NCBI RefSeq assembly: GCF_037126465.1
Contig: NC_088201.1
Span: 127,038,665 to 127,102,664 of the forward strand
Source: Ornithodoros turicata
Taxonomy: Eukaryota > Arthropoda > Arachnida > Ixodida > Argasidae
DNA: 64,000 nucleotides
Direction of reading: 5' to 3'
Both the position numbers and the translations under genes were made by a program. The notes below the pieces were generated by a model, which saw only the letters and a list, made by a program, of their open reading frames with translations, ran no database searches and had not been told where the DNA came from. The first letter of the stretch is position 1. Each line of letters begins with the position of its first letter. Shown piece by piece: positions 21,389 through 31,620 of the stretch.

Positions 21389-23128
21389 TTGTACTTGTAT
21401 TTTATTGATTGTAATTTATTTGCTTGTACGAGGCCGCTTGCACTGCGGCCTCCACAGGTGGCGTCGTCGCCGTGGAACATTGACGTCTCGCCGAGACGCA
21501 CTGTTGTGCCGACCCAAGATCGTGTCACTTCCCTACGCAAGGCTGACGAGCTCCAAGTAGAGCGAAACAGCTGTCCTTGGCTGGGAGTGCACGATCAAAT
21601 TGTAAACATATGCTCAACGTGCAGCTACAGAGCTTCGGCTATTTTTTTACTTTTTATTTGTACTTGCTGGCTTGCACTGCGGCCTCCACAGGTGGCGTCG
21701 TCACCGTGGAACCTTGACGTCTCGCCGAGACGCACTGTTGTGCCGACCCAAGATCACACACCCCACCTCCTCAGAATAATCAGAGATATAAACAACACTC
21801 GTACATTTGGTAGGGACACAATACTAGCCACGCTGGATGTGACATCACTGTATACTAACATCCCACACAACGACGGAATCACAGCCCTCTGCAATACCCT
21901 TTCTTCAACAAACACCCGAAAAGACACAGAAACTATACTCGCTCTAATGGACTTGGTCCTTAAACTGAACTACTTCGAGTTCAATGGCGAATACCTACAG
22001 GTACACGGTACAAGTATGGGCACACCTGTTGCACCCACATACGCAAATATCTTCATGGGGTTCTTAGAAAACAAAGTTCTCAGCGCCCTCTCATTAAAAC
22101 CCACGGTGTACCTTCTATACATCGATGATATACTGATAATATGGGAACACGGGGAACATGAATTTCAAAAGTTCATAGATCTACTGAACACCGCACATAG
22201 CAACATAAAGTTCACATCACAACAGTCAACTCACTTAATTAACTTCCTCGACACCACAATATCACTAGACAACGGCAACCTCATCACAACCCTGTACAAA
22301 AAGCCAACTGACGAACAACAATACCTTCACTTCAAGAGTCACCACCCGCGTCACTGTAAGGTTGGAATTCCTAATGGGCAGAGTGTAAGACTACGCAGAA
22401 TTTGTTCAAACGACACAGGTTACGCTGAGAAGCTTGACGAACTCTGCAGTACACTTGCCCAAAGGGACTATCCAGACTCCCTCCTAACCGAATTCCGTCG
22501 CAAGGCACCCACACTCGATCGAGACGAGGTACTGGAAAACCGAAAAAATCCTGACGCGTGCCAAATAAGTTTCATCACAAGATATTCCAACGCACTTCCA
22601 AACATCGAAGCCATTCTACAGAAGCACGAGCTCCTCCTCCAAAGCAGTGACCGACTTAGCAATATATTCACAAATCCCATACAGGTGACATACCGACGCG
22701 CAAAAAACCTGGCAGACTCCTTGGTCAATGCCAAAATCAGCAAAACCAGCACGCCGTACACGGGAACACGACCCTGCAACCTCCCGCGCTGCAAAACATG
22801 CAAGCACGTTCAACACGCTAACTCCATCAAAAGCACTGCGAGCAATTACACCCACCCCGTTAACCACGCATTCACATGCACAAGCTCCAATGTCATATAC
22901 TGCATTGAATGCGGCGACTGCTCTACGCAATACATTGGTGAAACCGGTCAACAAATGAACAACCGCCTTACCGGACACAGAACCGACACGTCCAACAAAC
23001 TCCACAAAGCAGTCGCCGAACACTTTAACGTTCCTGGTCACAATTTTGACAACATTAAACTATATATTCTAGAAACCGGGTTTAGATCCACACTTGACAG
23101 ACGTGATAGGGAGTCTTATCTCATATAG
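21389..23128 (+). CDS. Penelope-like element RT and GIY-YIG, fused to repeat-derived N-terminus
   Basis: One open frame of 579 codons. The first ~125 residues are a translation of two hammerhead units and repeat the block LALRPPQVASSPWN...DVSPRRTVVPTQD. The PLE part starts at HTPHLLRIIRDINN and shows TLDVTSLYTNIPHNDG (motif A), GTSMGTPVAPTYANIFMG (motif B), YLLYIDDILIIW (motif C), LYKKPTDEQQYLHFKSH, the RRAKNLADSLV linker, a Cys-rich CNLPRCKTCKHV and the GIY-YIG segment VIYCIECGDCSTQYIGETG. The N-terminal finger region is missing, so this is a 5'-truncated PLE. The frame is otherwise intact, which suggests a young copy. Whether the fused frame is ever translated is unknown. Confidence 0.9.
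   Translation: MYLYFIDCNLFACTRPLALRPPQVASSPWNIDVSPRRTVVPTQDRVTSLRKADELQVERNSCPWLGVHDQIVNICSTCSYRASAIFLLFICTCWLALRPPQVASSPWNLDVSPRRTVVPTQDHTPHLLRIIRDINNTRTFGRDTILATLDVTSLYTNIPHNDGITALCNTLSSTNTRKDTETILALMDLVLKLNYFEFNGEYLQVHGTSMGTPVAPTYANIFMGFLENKVLSALSLKPTVYLLYIDDILIIWEHGEHEFQKFIDLLNTAHSNIKFTSQQSTHLINFLDTTISLDNGNLITTLYKKPTDEQQYLHFKSHHPRHCKVGIPNGQSVRLRRICSNDTGYAEKLDELCSTLAQRDYPDSLLTEFRRKAPTLDRDEVLENRKNPDACQISFITRYSNALPNIEAILQKHELLLQSSDRLSNIFTNPIQVTYRRAKNLADSLVNAKISKTSTPYTGTRPCNLPRCKTCKHVQHANSIKSTASNYTHPVNHAFTCTSSNVIYCIECGDCSTQYIGETGQQMNNRLTGHRTDTSNKLHKAVAEHFNVPGHNFDNIKLYILETGFRSTLDRRDRESYLI
21537..21581 (+). ncRNA. hammerhead ribozyme motif, family B, plus strand
   Basis: Core CTGACGA, stem II GCTC/GAGC, GAAA, CAGCTG and GTC are all intact. 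Stem I GCAAGG/CTTGGC has one mismatch. This copy lies upstream of the PLE reverse transcriptase in the same orientation, so an RNA reading into the PLE could be cut here. Confidence 0.72.
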
Positions 23129-23714
23129 TACAAGTTCAACGCTCTTCACCCGTCCGGTATCAAGAAATCACAAGGCACCCTAGAAACACTCCACAAATAA
23201 AATATGCTTTTCCCTTCTACCTCCATTATCATCTGTTATGTTCTGCATGGCCACTGCTTTCTACTTTCTTTATTGCATGCCACAACTTTGTATTACAAAT
23301 ATTATATTAAAAAAAAAACCCTTTGCTGGTTCTGGAATTTTCCCCACGTAACCACTAACCTCCTTATCTTTCGGTATGCTTGCCAATTCTTGCCTGTTGT
23401 CCCGTTTAGTCCACGTGTTCGTGAACCTTCCATTCTTCAGTAACCGGTCTGTAGCCTAGATGACAACGTTCACATAATCCCCTCCACACTCTAACAAAGA
23501 AGCCATTCACTCCGGCCGTAGAAGCCCGTACGGAACCTTTCTTCCCTCCGAGCTGTTGACCCACAATTCGCATGAACCTTTAAACACGTCACACCTAACC
23601 CTTTAAACACCATGCCAATGATGAGGACGGTGCCCAGAAGAAGAACAGTCTCTGTTCGAAATATCGGCGGCTTCTGTCCTGAGGCAACTCCCTTCCTACA
23701 TTCTACCGGTTCGC
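23129..23714 (+). other. PLE 3' untranslated region and terminus
   Basis: Follows the PLE stop and contains AATAAAATATG and an A-rich run. Its end (GAACAGTCTCTGTTCGAAAT through GGTTCGCTGGATTTCTAC) recurs as a palindrome at 34757-34980. A hammerhead-like motif lies at 23628-23672. The next PLE copy begins immediately in the opposite orientation. Confidence 0.6.
23628..23672 (+). ncRNA. hammerhead-like motif at PLE 3' terminus
   Basis: Layout: GGTGCC, core CAGAAGA (U4 to A), strong stem II GAACAG/CTGTTC with loop TCT, GAAA, two-pair stem III ATAT, site ATC, then GGCGGC, which pairs partly with GGTGCC. The U4 change makes activity doubtful. It is conserved in a second copy at 34901, so the fold may still matter. 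Confidence 0.4.
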
Positions 23715-24500
23715 TGGATTTCTACTCATCTACAGTTGCTAACAGACAGTTAGGGGGAACGTTTATTTTACGTATATCTTGAAGGAAATGGTTGCTGTCC
23801 TTAACGTATGAGTCGAATATAGACGGGATGGGCTTGAGAAGATGATCAACGAATGAAGAAAGATTCTCAGTGGCTGTACCATTACAGGAAACAATCGGCC
23901 TTCCGGGGTTACCCGGTTTATGTATCGTGGGGAGCATATAAAATCTACCGGGCCTAGAGTCCTCAAGCTCTCGTCAATCGTTTTAGCATTTTTTAACCTT
24001 GTTAGGACTTTGGTTATATTGACACAAATTTCGGGGGTGGGGTCAGTGAGGTCTGTAAAATTCCGCGCACTGAAGTTAGCGGAGGCCTTCTGTAACGTAT
24101 GATTGTTTATCCATTACAACTATCGCGCCTCCTTTATCTGCCCTCTTAATTACGATATATTTGTCGTTCTCTAATGCCGACAAGCTTTCTTGCTCCTGCT
24201 TAGTGAGGTTATACCTGAGTTTGCGTTTGGCGCTATCCTGATACGCACGGAAGATATCCTTCTGAACTGCTTTAATGTGCAAATCAATGGCTTTATCTCG
24301 GTTAGGTTCTGGAGCGAACTCTGATTTTATACGAAACGGATTACTGTTCGACTCTGTCTTTTCATCAAAATATTCTGCAAGCCGTAGCCTCCGGGTAAAG
24401 TTATCAAGATCTAAATGTAAGTGGTATTTATCCACTCTTATATCATTACGGCAGAACGATAATCCTTTACCGAGTAGGGAACAACCTGATTAGGATATTT
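23715..24500 (-). pseudogene. Penelope-like element, N-terminal and finger region (inverted half)
   Basis: Minus-strand frames read LLGKGLSFC...VDKYHLHLDLDNF, then RLRLAEYFDEK, KRADKGGAIVVMDK (conserved finger motif) and, after breaks near 23950-24080, MLPTIHKPGNPGRPIV to motif A (LLATVDE) at the left end. The order is the normal PLE N-terminus up to the first catalytic Asp. It ends at a palindrome (24486-24531), where plus-strand PLE sequence from a later part of the protein begins, so this is the inverted 5' half of one insertion. Confidence 0.8.
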
Positions 24501-24531
24501 ATTGAGATATTTATAAATATCCTAATCAGGT
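24486..24531. repeat. palindrome at PLE inversion junction
   Basis: CCTGATTAGGATATTTAT is followed after a short loop by its exact inverse. It sits between minus-strand PLE N-terminal and plus-strand PLE C-terminal sequence. Similar palindromes mark PLE breaks at 38210-38246 and 44194-44224. Confidence 0.85.
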
Positions 24532-24800
24532 CGTAAGAGATGCCATAGCCTGAGGTAGATCAACCGATCGAGAGAACCTATTCCAAAGACAGCCCCGAGC
24601 CGATAAGAATTCTTCAGTAAACCTCATTATTAGCTTCAACGGTTATGCCCCGTACGTAAACCGCATGCTTAAACGGCATTATGCAATCCTCACCCAATCT
24701 GATCGTATCAGTCAGGTGTTTCGGGAACCACCCCGCGTTACTTATCGCCGAGCAAGGAACATCCCTTTCCATTTTCTTTTGCATTCTAAAAGAAGCCACA
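24532..24800 (+). pseudogene. Penelope-like element, linker region (sense half)
   Basis: A plus-strand frame reads SFNGYAPYVNRMLKRHYAIL and VFREPPRVTYRRARNIP. It matches the RRAKNLADS linker block and the preceding hydrophobic helices of the intact copy at 22600-22720. It fades out near 24800. Together with the inverted N-terminal half it forms a PLE with a 5' inversion, with the region between motif A and the linker absent. Confidence 0.65.
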
Positions 24801-26605
24801 TCCTCAGCCCGTACATGGAGCAAATGGACGCGCGTTAGGCGTTTCGGCAAGCACGTTATCGTAACTTGTTACTCTTGCTCGAGTGAACGCAAGTCAGGTG
24901 TCGTGGCGTGGTGCTTCATTCCTGTCACACCGATTCTGTGCACCGATCCTGTCACACGCACTTTTGTCCTGGCCTGTTCCTGAACAGACATGTCGCGCTC
25001 GAAAAAGTAGATTTGGAGAGCTCATAGAGCCTATGCCGATTTTTAAAATGGCTCGCCGCTCCATCTGACACGTAAATCATTAGCTGCAAAAGGAACATTC
25101 TCGTCAAGCCATTCTTCAATAGCTATATATGGTGCTATGGTGGTATGGCTATATATGGTGCTAGCTATATAAGCGTGAGCGTGAGATAGAGCTAGAGCGT
25201 GACAAAAGTCTTCGCTCACCACATCAAAACTGCCGGCTGTTACCTCACATGTGAATATGGAAGTCTGTTTTCCCCTGTGGAACGCTTGTATTTCGCTAGG
25301 CATTGCTAGTCCCGTTTTGAGCGAAATCGAAGTGCATTAGGTGCATCTCCCGTATGGCTCGTGTTTGAACAAATGCGAGAACCTGCACACTTCCCTAGAG
25401 AAGAAATGTACTGCTGCAAGTTCAGCACCGAAAGCGCGTTTTGTGTTAAAAGCCCTCTGCATAACTTAAAAATATCGTAACATGAAGTAAAGCAAGCTTC
25501 GCAGGAACTTGCGGGAGTCCTGGAAAAAGAAATTCCTGACTCGATATTTATTTGTACAGTATTGGTATCACCGTGTACGGAGCTTGCAAGAGTGAGGCTT
25601 TTACCTTCGCTGACAATTGAGTTTGACCTAGCCGTTCAAATACGGCTTTACGGCAACGTAGGATTTCATTCAGATGCTTTGTTGGAAATAACTCCAAGAA
25701 GTGAATTATTTCTTCAGCAGCACGTCAAAAGTTTGCTGACGACTAGCATAGGTAAGACTAAGGCCAGACAACCTTGCCCAAACAAAGGGAGCATCGACAC
25801 GAGGAGCGCCATCCCGCGGTACCGGCAGCCGGGTTCCGACATGTATACGCACGCAGACTATGGCCGCGTTTTAACGCGCTAATCGCCAGTGTACACCTTT
25901 TGAACCATAATTTTTTTTACGTAAGATGAAAGGTGTAACATCGGGTGTAACATAATGTCCTGGCAAAATATAGAAGACATAAAAAGGGGCCTTTCCAAGA
26001 AACGGACGCTCAAAATCCTTGTATTTTCGAAATATACCTTAACATTTGCCTGTTTCAGCAGATACCTGTAGGGGGTATACGCGCGATATATACATCAGAC
26101 GAAAGAGCATTAAAATCTGAGTGAAGTGATGCCGAATATGGTAGTGAGGAACATCTACAGCCACAGAAATCGCGCGTCGAATTTGAAACAAAACTGGCCT
26201 GGAAAAAGGACTTCTGGCCTGTAGACATACTAAAGCATAAAAAGATTTCACTGCAGTAACTTTTAAGACTCGGGAGATATACCCGTGAAAACACGGCAAA
26301 ACTGAAACACTCGAAATCAGGGCCGGATCTTCTCGATTTTTTTTATTTTTGTTCAACAACTATTCCCTTGAAATTATTCATTTTACTGCTGTTGGTCATC
26401 ATGTACGATGAGCTTCTATATATAAAAAACAATGAAGATCCAGGAGGTCGATGGGACCTCCCTGCCTGAATTGACTTGAAACCGGTCTACAGTAGATATA
26501 CCTGGCATCGCTGTCATGCATAGTTATGTATAATTTCTGCATGAAATGAGGTTTTTGCATACACAAACCATGCCAGACGCAATTCACGCCGTGCGATATG
26601 GTTGG
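24801..26605. other. no gene seen
   Basis: Short open frames without known domains. A run of imperfect TATATATGGTGCTAGC repeats lies at 25120-25170. GGTGTAACATCGGGTGTAAC near 25930 resembles the inner repeats of the CACTA-like elements and may be a relic. Confidence 0.4.
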
Positions 26606-26607
26606 TA

Positions 26608-26921
26608 CAGGTTGGGACAAAAGTTTGCGGAACACGCGAGCGACGTACTTTTTCTTCGGTGCGACACCCTAGCGGCTGCCGGAAGCGGGTGAGTTCACTG
26701 CTTCGGAGGGGTGGACGGATGCGCTGTTAGCGACACGCAGTGGTCGCTCCAGTGTCGCTTGGGTGTGCCTGGGAAGTACGAGTTACCGCTGTGTATCGCT
26801 CACAGCGCACCCTTCCATCCCTCCGAAACAGTGAACTCACCCGCTTCCGGCTGCCGCTAGGGTGTCGCACCGAAGAGAAAGTACGTCGCTCGCGTGTTCC
26901 GTAAACTTTTGTCCCAACCTG
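26608..26921. mobile_element. Tc1/mariner-like miniature inverted-repeat element
   Basis: A 314-bp foldback with arms of about 130 bases starting CAGGTTGGGACAAAAGTTT and ending with the inverse AAACTTTTGTCCCAACCTG. It is flanked by TA on both sides (26606-26607, 26922-26923). TA duplications are the mark of Tc1/mariner transposases. The arms are over 90% alike, so it is fairly young. The centre (GTGGTCGCTCCAGTGTCGC) is unique. Confidence 0.85.
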
Positions 26922-26923
26922 TA

Positions 26924-28690
26924 GGAGTGCAAACACAAGGCGCTGGCAGCATTTTGGGATACTGTTTCTTTGATGTTTTGAAGAATTATCCCAGTAGTTC
27001 TTGTGAATCTTAAAGTAGTGTTTATTAGTAATTAGTAGCCGGTCATACGTTCATCGTGTACTACTTAGGTATCGTGGGACGGGAGCACTCCAATCATGAC
27101 TGTTTTAGCTGTTGTGGGGGGAAACCTACCGATCGATTTCATTTTTCTGAGTTATGCTGTGCAATAATTTACGCGCTTTGAGTGCTTAGGCTCTGCGTGT
27201 AGCATCACACAGGCAAGCGCTACCAGGTCGCACACAGAAACAGGGGGGGGGGGTGAAATTTCACTTCACAGTTCCTTTAACGGATCTGAAGTGGACATTT
27301 CTCCCGGGCCTTATTCCGTCTTACTGGCATTCTCTGAACAATCCTTCAACGCTGCACAACAATGGATATGAGCAGCAAGAACCAGCAACATGAGATCAAA
27401 CATTTTATTCCGTGGGAAACTGAGCATCAAAGCATCGTATCACCTCACAGAGTACCATATCACAGCGTAACATGGTGGGCATTTTTCCGTAACTGATTAT
27501 TGAGCACTTACATATCTTAAAACTTGATGTCTCTTAGCACACACAGCTGAACCTCACAAAGAGCAAGCACATGGGACATATACCCACGATGTCCGAACTA
27601 CGACGAGGAAAAAAAAAAGTTGAAGCATTGAGATCATCGGCGATCATGCTGTATGTTTCGTACGCCTGGTGACTCGCGATGTCCCGTCCAGGTTGCCTTT
27701 CTTCAGTAAAACTTGACACCATCCAACTTCGGAAAGATTGTGCTTTCACTATCTCATGACAAATGGGGACCCCCCCCCCTCCTGCCTGCCGCGTCCTGCG
27801 AGCTTAACCTGCAAGAAATGTCATTTTTGAAAACATTGCGATAGTAGCATATGTCAGTGTGAAGTACGCATCGAGCTATATGCATACCTTTGCACAAAGC
27901 GCCGATGGTAACGGTCTGACTGAACGGGGGGAGGGGGTCGAATTAGCTTGCCGTGCGTAGCCGATGGAGCATTGTCTGCATAACACAGGGGAAATCTTTC
28001 GTGGGAAGAGAGGGTCGATCATTCTGCATGATGTCCTGTATGCCAGTACGACGCACCAAAACTAGCTGTTTGACGACCTCGACTACCTCACCGGCCTGCA
28101 ACAGCTGCGTGTTCGTGAACGCAGATCTCGTGCGTAACCGATGGGACATTGTCTGCATAACTGTCTGCATTGTCTGACTGTTAGTCTTGCAGTCTCTCCG
28201 TCAACAATCGTATTGCATGCGGAGAGGTATAAAAGCATGGTTAGCCGCGTAGTAGGAACGCGAATGTGTCACACATTGACTATATGCCTTCAAAACGGGT
28301 AAAATCGTGAAAATGCCGCTGTTGTTTGAGAAATATGAACCACATACAACCGCCTCGACGTTTCGTAACAGAGTGATTTATCCGTTGGTGGCTGGCAGAA
28401 GTGCTTCCACCTACGTGCACTGCAGTGTCACACGTAAATGCAAAATTACTTTATGCTATTAAGATGGGCAATACGAAGTCGCCACAGCTCCTGTACTTTT
28501 GAGGTATGATGCATAATCATTTGAAATCGCATGAACTATTCACTATGCCTTGAACTATGAACTATGCCTCGCGCACGAAGCAGCTTGTGATCCGCTGCGG
28601 AAACGTGTACCATCGCCGGCGCGCGACGCTCGGAGGCTTCTTGGCCTCTTGGCCAAGGGGATGAAACTCGCGAGTTCACTTGCGGACTAA
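26924..28690. other. mostly unassigned; one ~30-bp direct repeat
   Basis: No gene recognised. CGTGCGTAGCCGATGGAGCA at 27952 and a near copy CGTGCGTAACCGATGGGACA at 28130, both followed by TTGTCTGCATAAC, form a direct repeat 178 bases apart. It could flank a small relic insertion. Poly-C/G runs occur at 27246, 27770 and 27930. Confidence 0.4.
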
Positions 28691-29160
28691 AGTGAGGTGC
28701 TGCGAGCTTTTCGCGTCATGAAACGTCAGAATTTTTACGTCGAAGCGCGAGTTCTCAACCGTCACGAGCCCATTGGCTCCCGAGGCCGCTGCCCCAGTAT
28801 GCGAGCGCTCATTGGTTGGTTTGAAATTATGAACTTTCCTTGGCGCGCTCAAGCCGGCGACCGTGTCGGGCTGTCGGCGGTGCCGGAGCAACTCCAGCAA
28901 CTCGCCGCAAAGTTTCGAAATGTGTTGCGTGCAGCAGGGACGCAAGCAAAGCATCTACGCCGGTACCGCTTTGGATGGTTTTTAGTGTCCTTCCCTAACA
29001 TGTTGTCGATACCGACTCTGAAAAACTCGGTGCCTCATGGATACTTCTGCAAGTCAACTGAGGGGCAGATAAGTGGAAGGCAGGTCTGCTTCGCTTGCTT
29101 GGTGCGACAACGCTTCAAGAAGGACGAATACTGTGTTTTTCCGCTACTCACTAGATGACA
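28691..29160 (+). other. possible transcribed exon ending in a splice donor
   Basis: A CpG-containing segment ends GATGACAG|GTAAGTCAG at 29160, a near-consensus splice donor. A 153-codon frame covers it but stops just before the donor (CVFPLLTR then TGA), and I recognise no domain in it. It may be a non-coding first exon. Weak evidence. Confidence 0.25.
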
Positions 29161-30230
29161 GGTAAGTCAGTTCCTATTCTATTTTGCCGCTTAGCATAAC
29201 ATAGCGCTGCACCTGTGGCATCTACGCAGCATTTTGGCAGGTAGAATTTTTGGTTTGCATGCTTCTGATCCCTATCTTTCTTGTTCAGGTATAAGCACTC
29301 AACTCATATCTGCTTCAGAATAGCATCTGCATGGATACAGTAGAATGGATATGACACTCAGAGTGGTTGGATCATCATCTTTCGGCATAGCAGCTTCACA
29401 ATTTCCCTTGTGACGGATCAACCATGCGCCTACACAAGCAGCAATATGGACATGTTCTCTGTCATGCCGGACCTCTGAATGTGTGTGCGTGTGCAGCCAA
29501 TATACTGTTGTTCTACTGTGAAATCTTCCACGTGAGACATCAACTATCAGTGAATGCAAAGTTGCTTCGGCATTTAATTCGAACTTCAGAAACAATGTTA
29601 ATCATGTTCGTGTTGTGCACAGCTACAGCAGACTTCATATTTGTGCTTTGGAAATACCTATCCCTGAAAATAAAGCACTTTGTGTAACAGAAACAGCCAA
29701 CGCTTCCACATTGTTATTTATTTCACTCGACGCGAACGGAGATCCACAATCACCCAGAACTGCCCCGAACCGCCAAAGCGGGGGAGAGGGAGAAAACAGA
29801 TGGGAAAGGGAAAGCCTCGCCAGCGTCACAGGTCACCCAGGGAGACAAAAAAAGGCAAAGCAAAAAGCTACTCAACCGACGTCAAACGATTGGCCCAACG
29901 CTTGAGGTCACGTGAGTTTTTCCCAACAATAGAATTATACTACACGTTCATTCCCCTGTCTTGGCTTTCCGTTGGTGACCTTCGCGGCCGCCTTGGCACT
30001 TGGCCCGCGTTGGCGACATTGGAGACATCGGTCATCGGCGTACTCGCATCTTTTAAGTGATGTCCAACACGCAGGTACTGAACTCGCCTTTCTTTCGCGC
30101 AAAGGGGGGAGGGGCATGTTGATTTAAAAAGAAAAGAAAAGGCAGGGATCAGAGGAGGCACAGTAAGTGGGCTTCGCCACCGCGAAAATAGTTTCGCCGC
30201 TGGCATTTCCCGCCAAATTCCGGCTATTTA
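29161..30230. other. no gene seen
   Basis: Short open frames only. AATAAAGCACTTTG at 29668 could be a polyadenylation signal, but no gene leads to it. Confidence 0.35.
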
Positions 30231-30403
30231 CTTTCCATTAGCTCCGGTCCCCCACGTGACCTCTCTCGATCATCATTGGCTGAGGCTCATTTAACCGGTG
30301 GATTCGCCCGCGTTCGTTTCTCCGAGGCGCCGACCCGTCCGACCGTTGTAGCTGGCGTCTACGTATGTGACCAGACGTTGATTTCGTTTCGTAGATTTCG
30401 ATC
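30231..30403 (+). promoter_or_regulatory. possible promoter upstream of candidate exon
   Basis: CpG-rich sequence with CCACGTGACC (E-box, 30252-30261) and CATTGGCTGAGG (inverted CCAAT box, near 30275), with no TATA box, directly before an ATG in good context and a GTAAGC donor. This is a plausible housekeeping-type promoter, but it rests on motifs only. Confidence 0.3.
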
Positions 30404-30408
30404 GAGCC

Positions 30409-30886
30409 ATGGACGAACGGCTGAATGAAAGGTAAGCAGACAAACGTATGATGCATGTCAGTGATCAGACGTTTAATACTGTCGCCTAACTGTGTGCATG
30501 GAGATACGTCTTGTCCCGTATTACATCACTTTCTGCCGGTTATCGGTCATGATCTGGGTGATGATTCTGCGTGGCGTTACTTGTTGTATTTTGTTCCGCT
30601 ATTTGAATGTGTCTGATGTTTAATACACTGGTGTGCATGAAAAGGAAAACAGCGTGCATCGCGTACGCAGGGCTTCTTGAATTTTGCCATTAGTCGACAT
30701 TAGGCGCGTAACGATAGCATGTCTTACAGAGCGTATTCAGCCAATTAACGTTGCCTGTACTCGGGTTTACCATATCATTAACAGTTTTTTTTTTTTTCAT
30801 TCAGACACCGACAGCTGTTCGTGGCCCTGCGATCCGCGAGCATGTGGCCCCTGTCACCAGAAAATTCGACAGTTCTGCTGGGATGA
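30409..30886 (+). CDS. candidate two-exon small gene, unknown
   Basis: Exon 1 (30409-30431) begins GCCATGGAC, a good start context, and ends AAAG|GTAAGC. Exon 2 begins at 30805 after a long T tract and TTCATTCAG. Joined in frame, the product is only about 34 residues before a TGA at 30884. Other frames of exon 2 are longer, so the true structure may use another donor or downstream exons. No similarity recognised. It is listed because the promoter, start and both splice sites line up. Confidence 0.25.
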
Positions 30887-31074
30887 AGCGGATGGCTTCT
30901 GCGGCTCATCGCGTTCTATATATGTGTATAACCGAACCAAACAGAATAGGTTCCCTTAAAGTGACAGTCGCATCTGTTTTGGGTGATTTCGTAACTTTAG
31001 TGTCATTTTATTCCTTATGGACTGCTGAACACGCCATCGAGAACTCCACACCAAATAATGGCGTTGTTCGGCTG

Positions 31075-31620
31075 TCATTCGACGGAATAGATGACAAGTG
31101 CAGATGACGGATGTTGTTGTATTCCGCTAATCCCTTTCTCAAAAAGTGTGGAAACGTATTTATCTAAGAACCAATCAGGACACGGTCTCCAGAATCTGGA
31201 CCGGGACGCTTTTGATCCGCCGTCGTCTGCAAGCTCTGCGAGGCATTTGGAAGTCAACATGTCCGACGCGAGCGAATAATACCTGTCGTCGCTATCCAGA
31301 GGTTTCCTCGCGAGGACAGCAGCGATGCAGTAATAGAGGACAATGATCCTTATTCTACGGATCCTTTGCAACGACACTAGAGATATCGAGACAAAAGTAG
31401 TCGCGACGATCATACGCCGTTCGTCAGTTCGAGCAGCTTCTCGATTCAGTGCTTGACAGACGCCCACTTCAAAAACAACAGCCCAACAGCTGCCTCTGTG
31501 GGTTTTGCAGTCAGAGGAACCGAACGTGTACTGTGTTGCCGTGCAGTGGACCCGGTAGCGACGCTCTGCACTAGCACATTGTTCTAGTGCATTACGGAGC
31601 ATCCTCTTTTTTTCCCCGAC
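31075..31620. other. open frames on both strands, unassigned
   Basis: The minus strand holds a 175-codon frame and the plus strand a chain of shorter frames with SGHGLQNLDRDAFDPPSSAS and AVIEDNDPYSTDPLQRH. Acidic and proline-rich composition in the plus frames looks protein-like, but stops and shifts break it. It could be a decayed gene or the next exons of the 30409 candidate. No domain recognised. Confidence 0.25.

Larger units (their letters stand above)
20729..21765. repeat. hammerhead repeat family B: tandem array and inverted mirror
   Basis: Three minus-strand units of 234 bp (ribozymes at 20750, 20984, 21218) are followed, across a palindrome centre near 21385, by plus-strand units (21389-21765). 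Each unit has GTGCACTCCCAGCCAAGGAC, the ribozyme, GTCGGCACAACAGTGCG, CTCGGCGAGACGTCAATG, CACCTGTGGAGGCCGCAGTG and CGTTGAGCATATGTTTAC. The last plus unit stops at GACCCAAGATC and continues straight into a PLE reverse-transcriptase frame. Tandem and inverted terminal repeats of this kind are known from PLEs. Confidence 0.88.

Noticed and set aside
20090..21765. CRISPR array
   Set aside because: Repeat unit is 234-238 bp with no short repeat/spacer alternation, and the context is eukaryotic.
22616..23041. Minus-strand 141-codon frame within the PLE
   Set aside because: Antisense shadow of the GIY-YIG region; codon pattern follows the PLE frame.
25880..25960. Another CACTA-like element end
   Set aside because: GGTGTAACATCGGGTGTAAC resembles inner repeats only; no CACT end and no partner end were found.
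27952..28165. LTR pair of a very small retroelement
   Set aside because: The direct repeat is only about 30 bases, lacks TG...CA ends, and nothing coding lies between.
31075..31602. Minus-strand 175-codon gene
   Set aside because: No domain, no start context or splice signals, and overlapping plus-strand frames look at least as protein-like.
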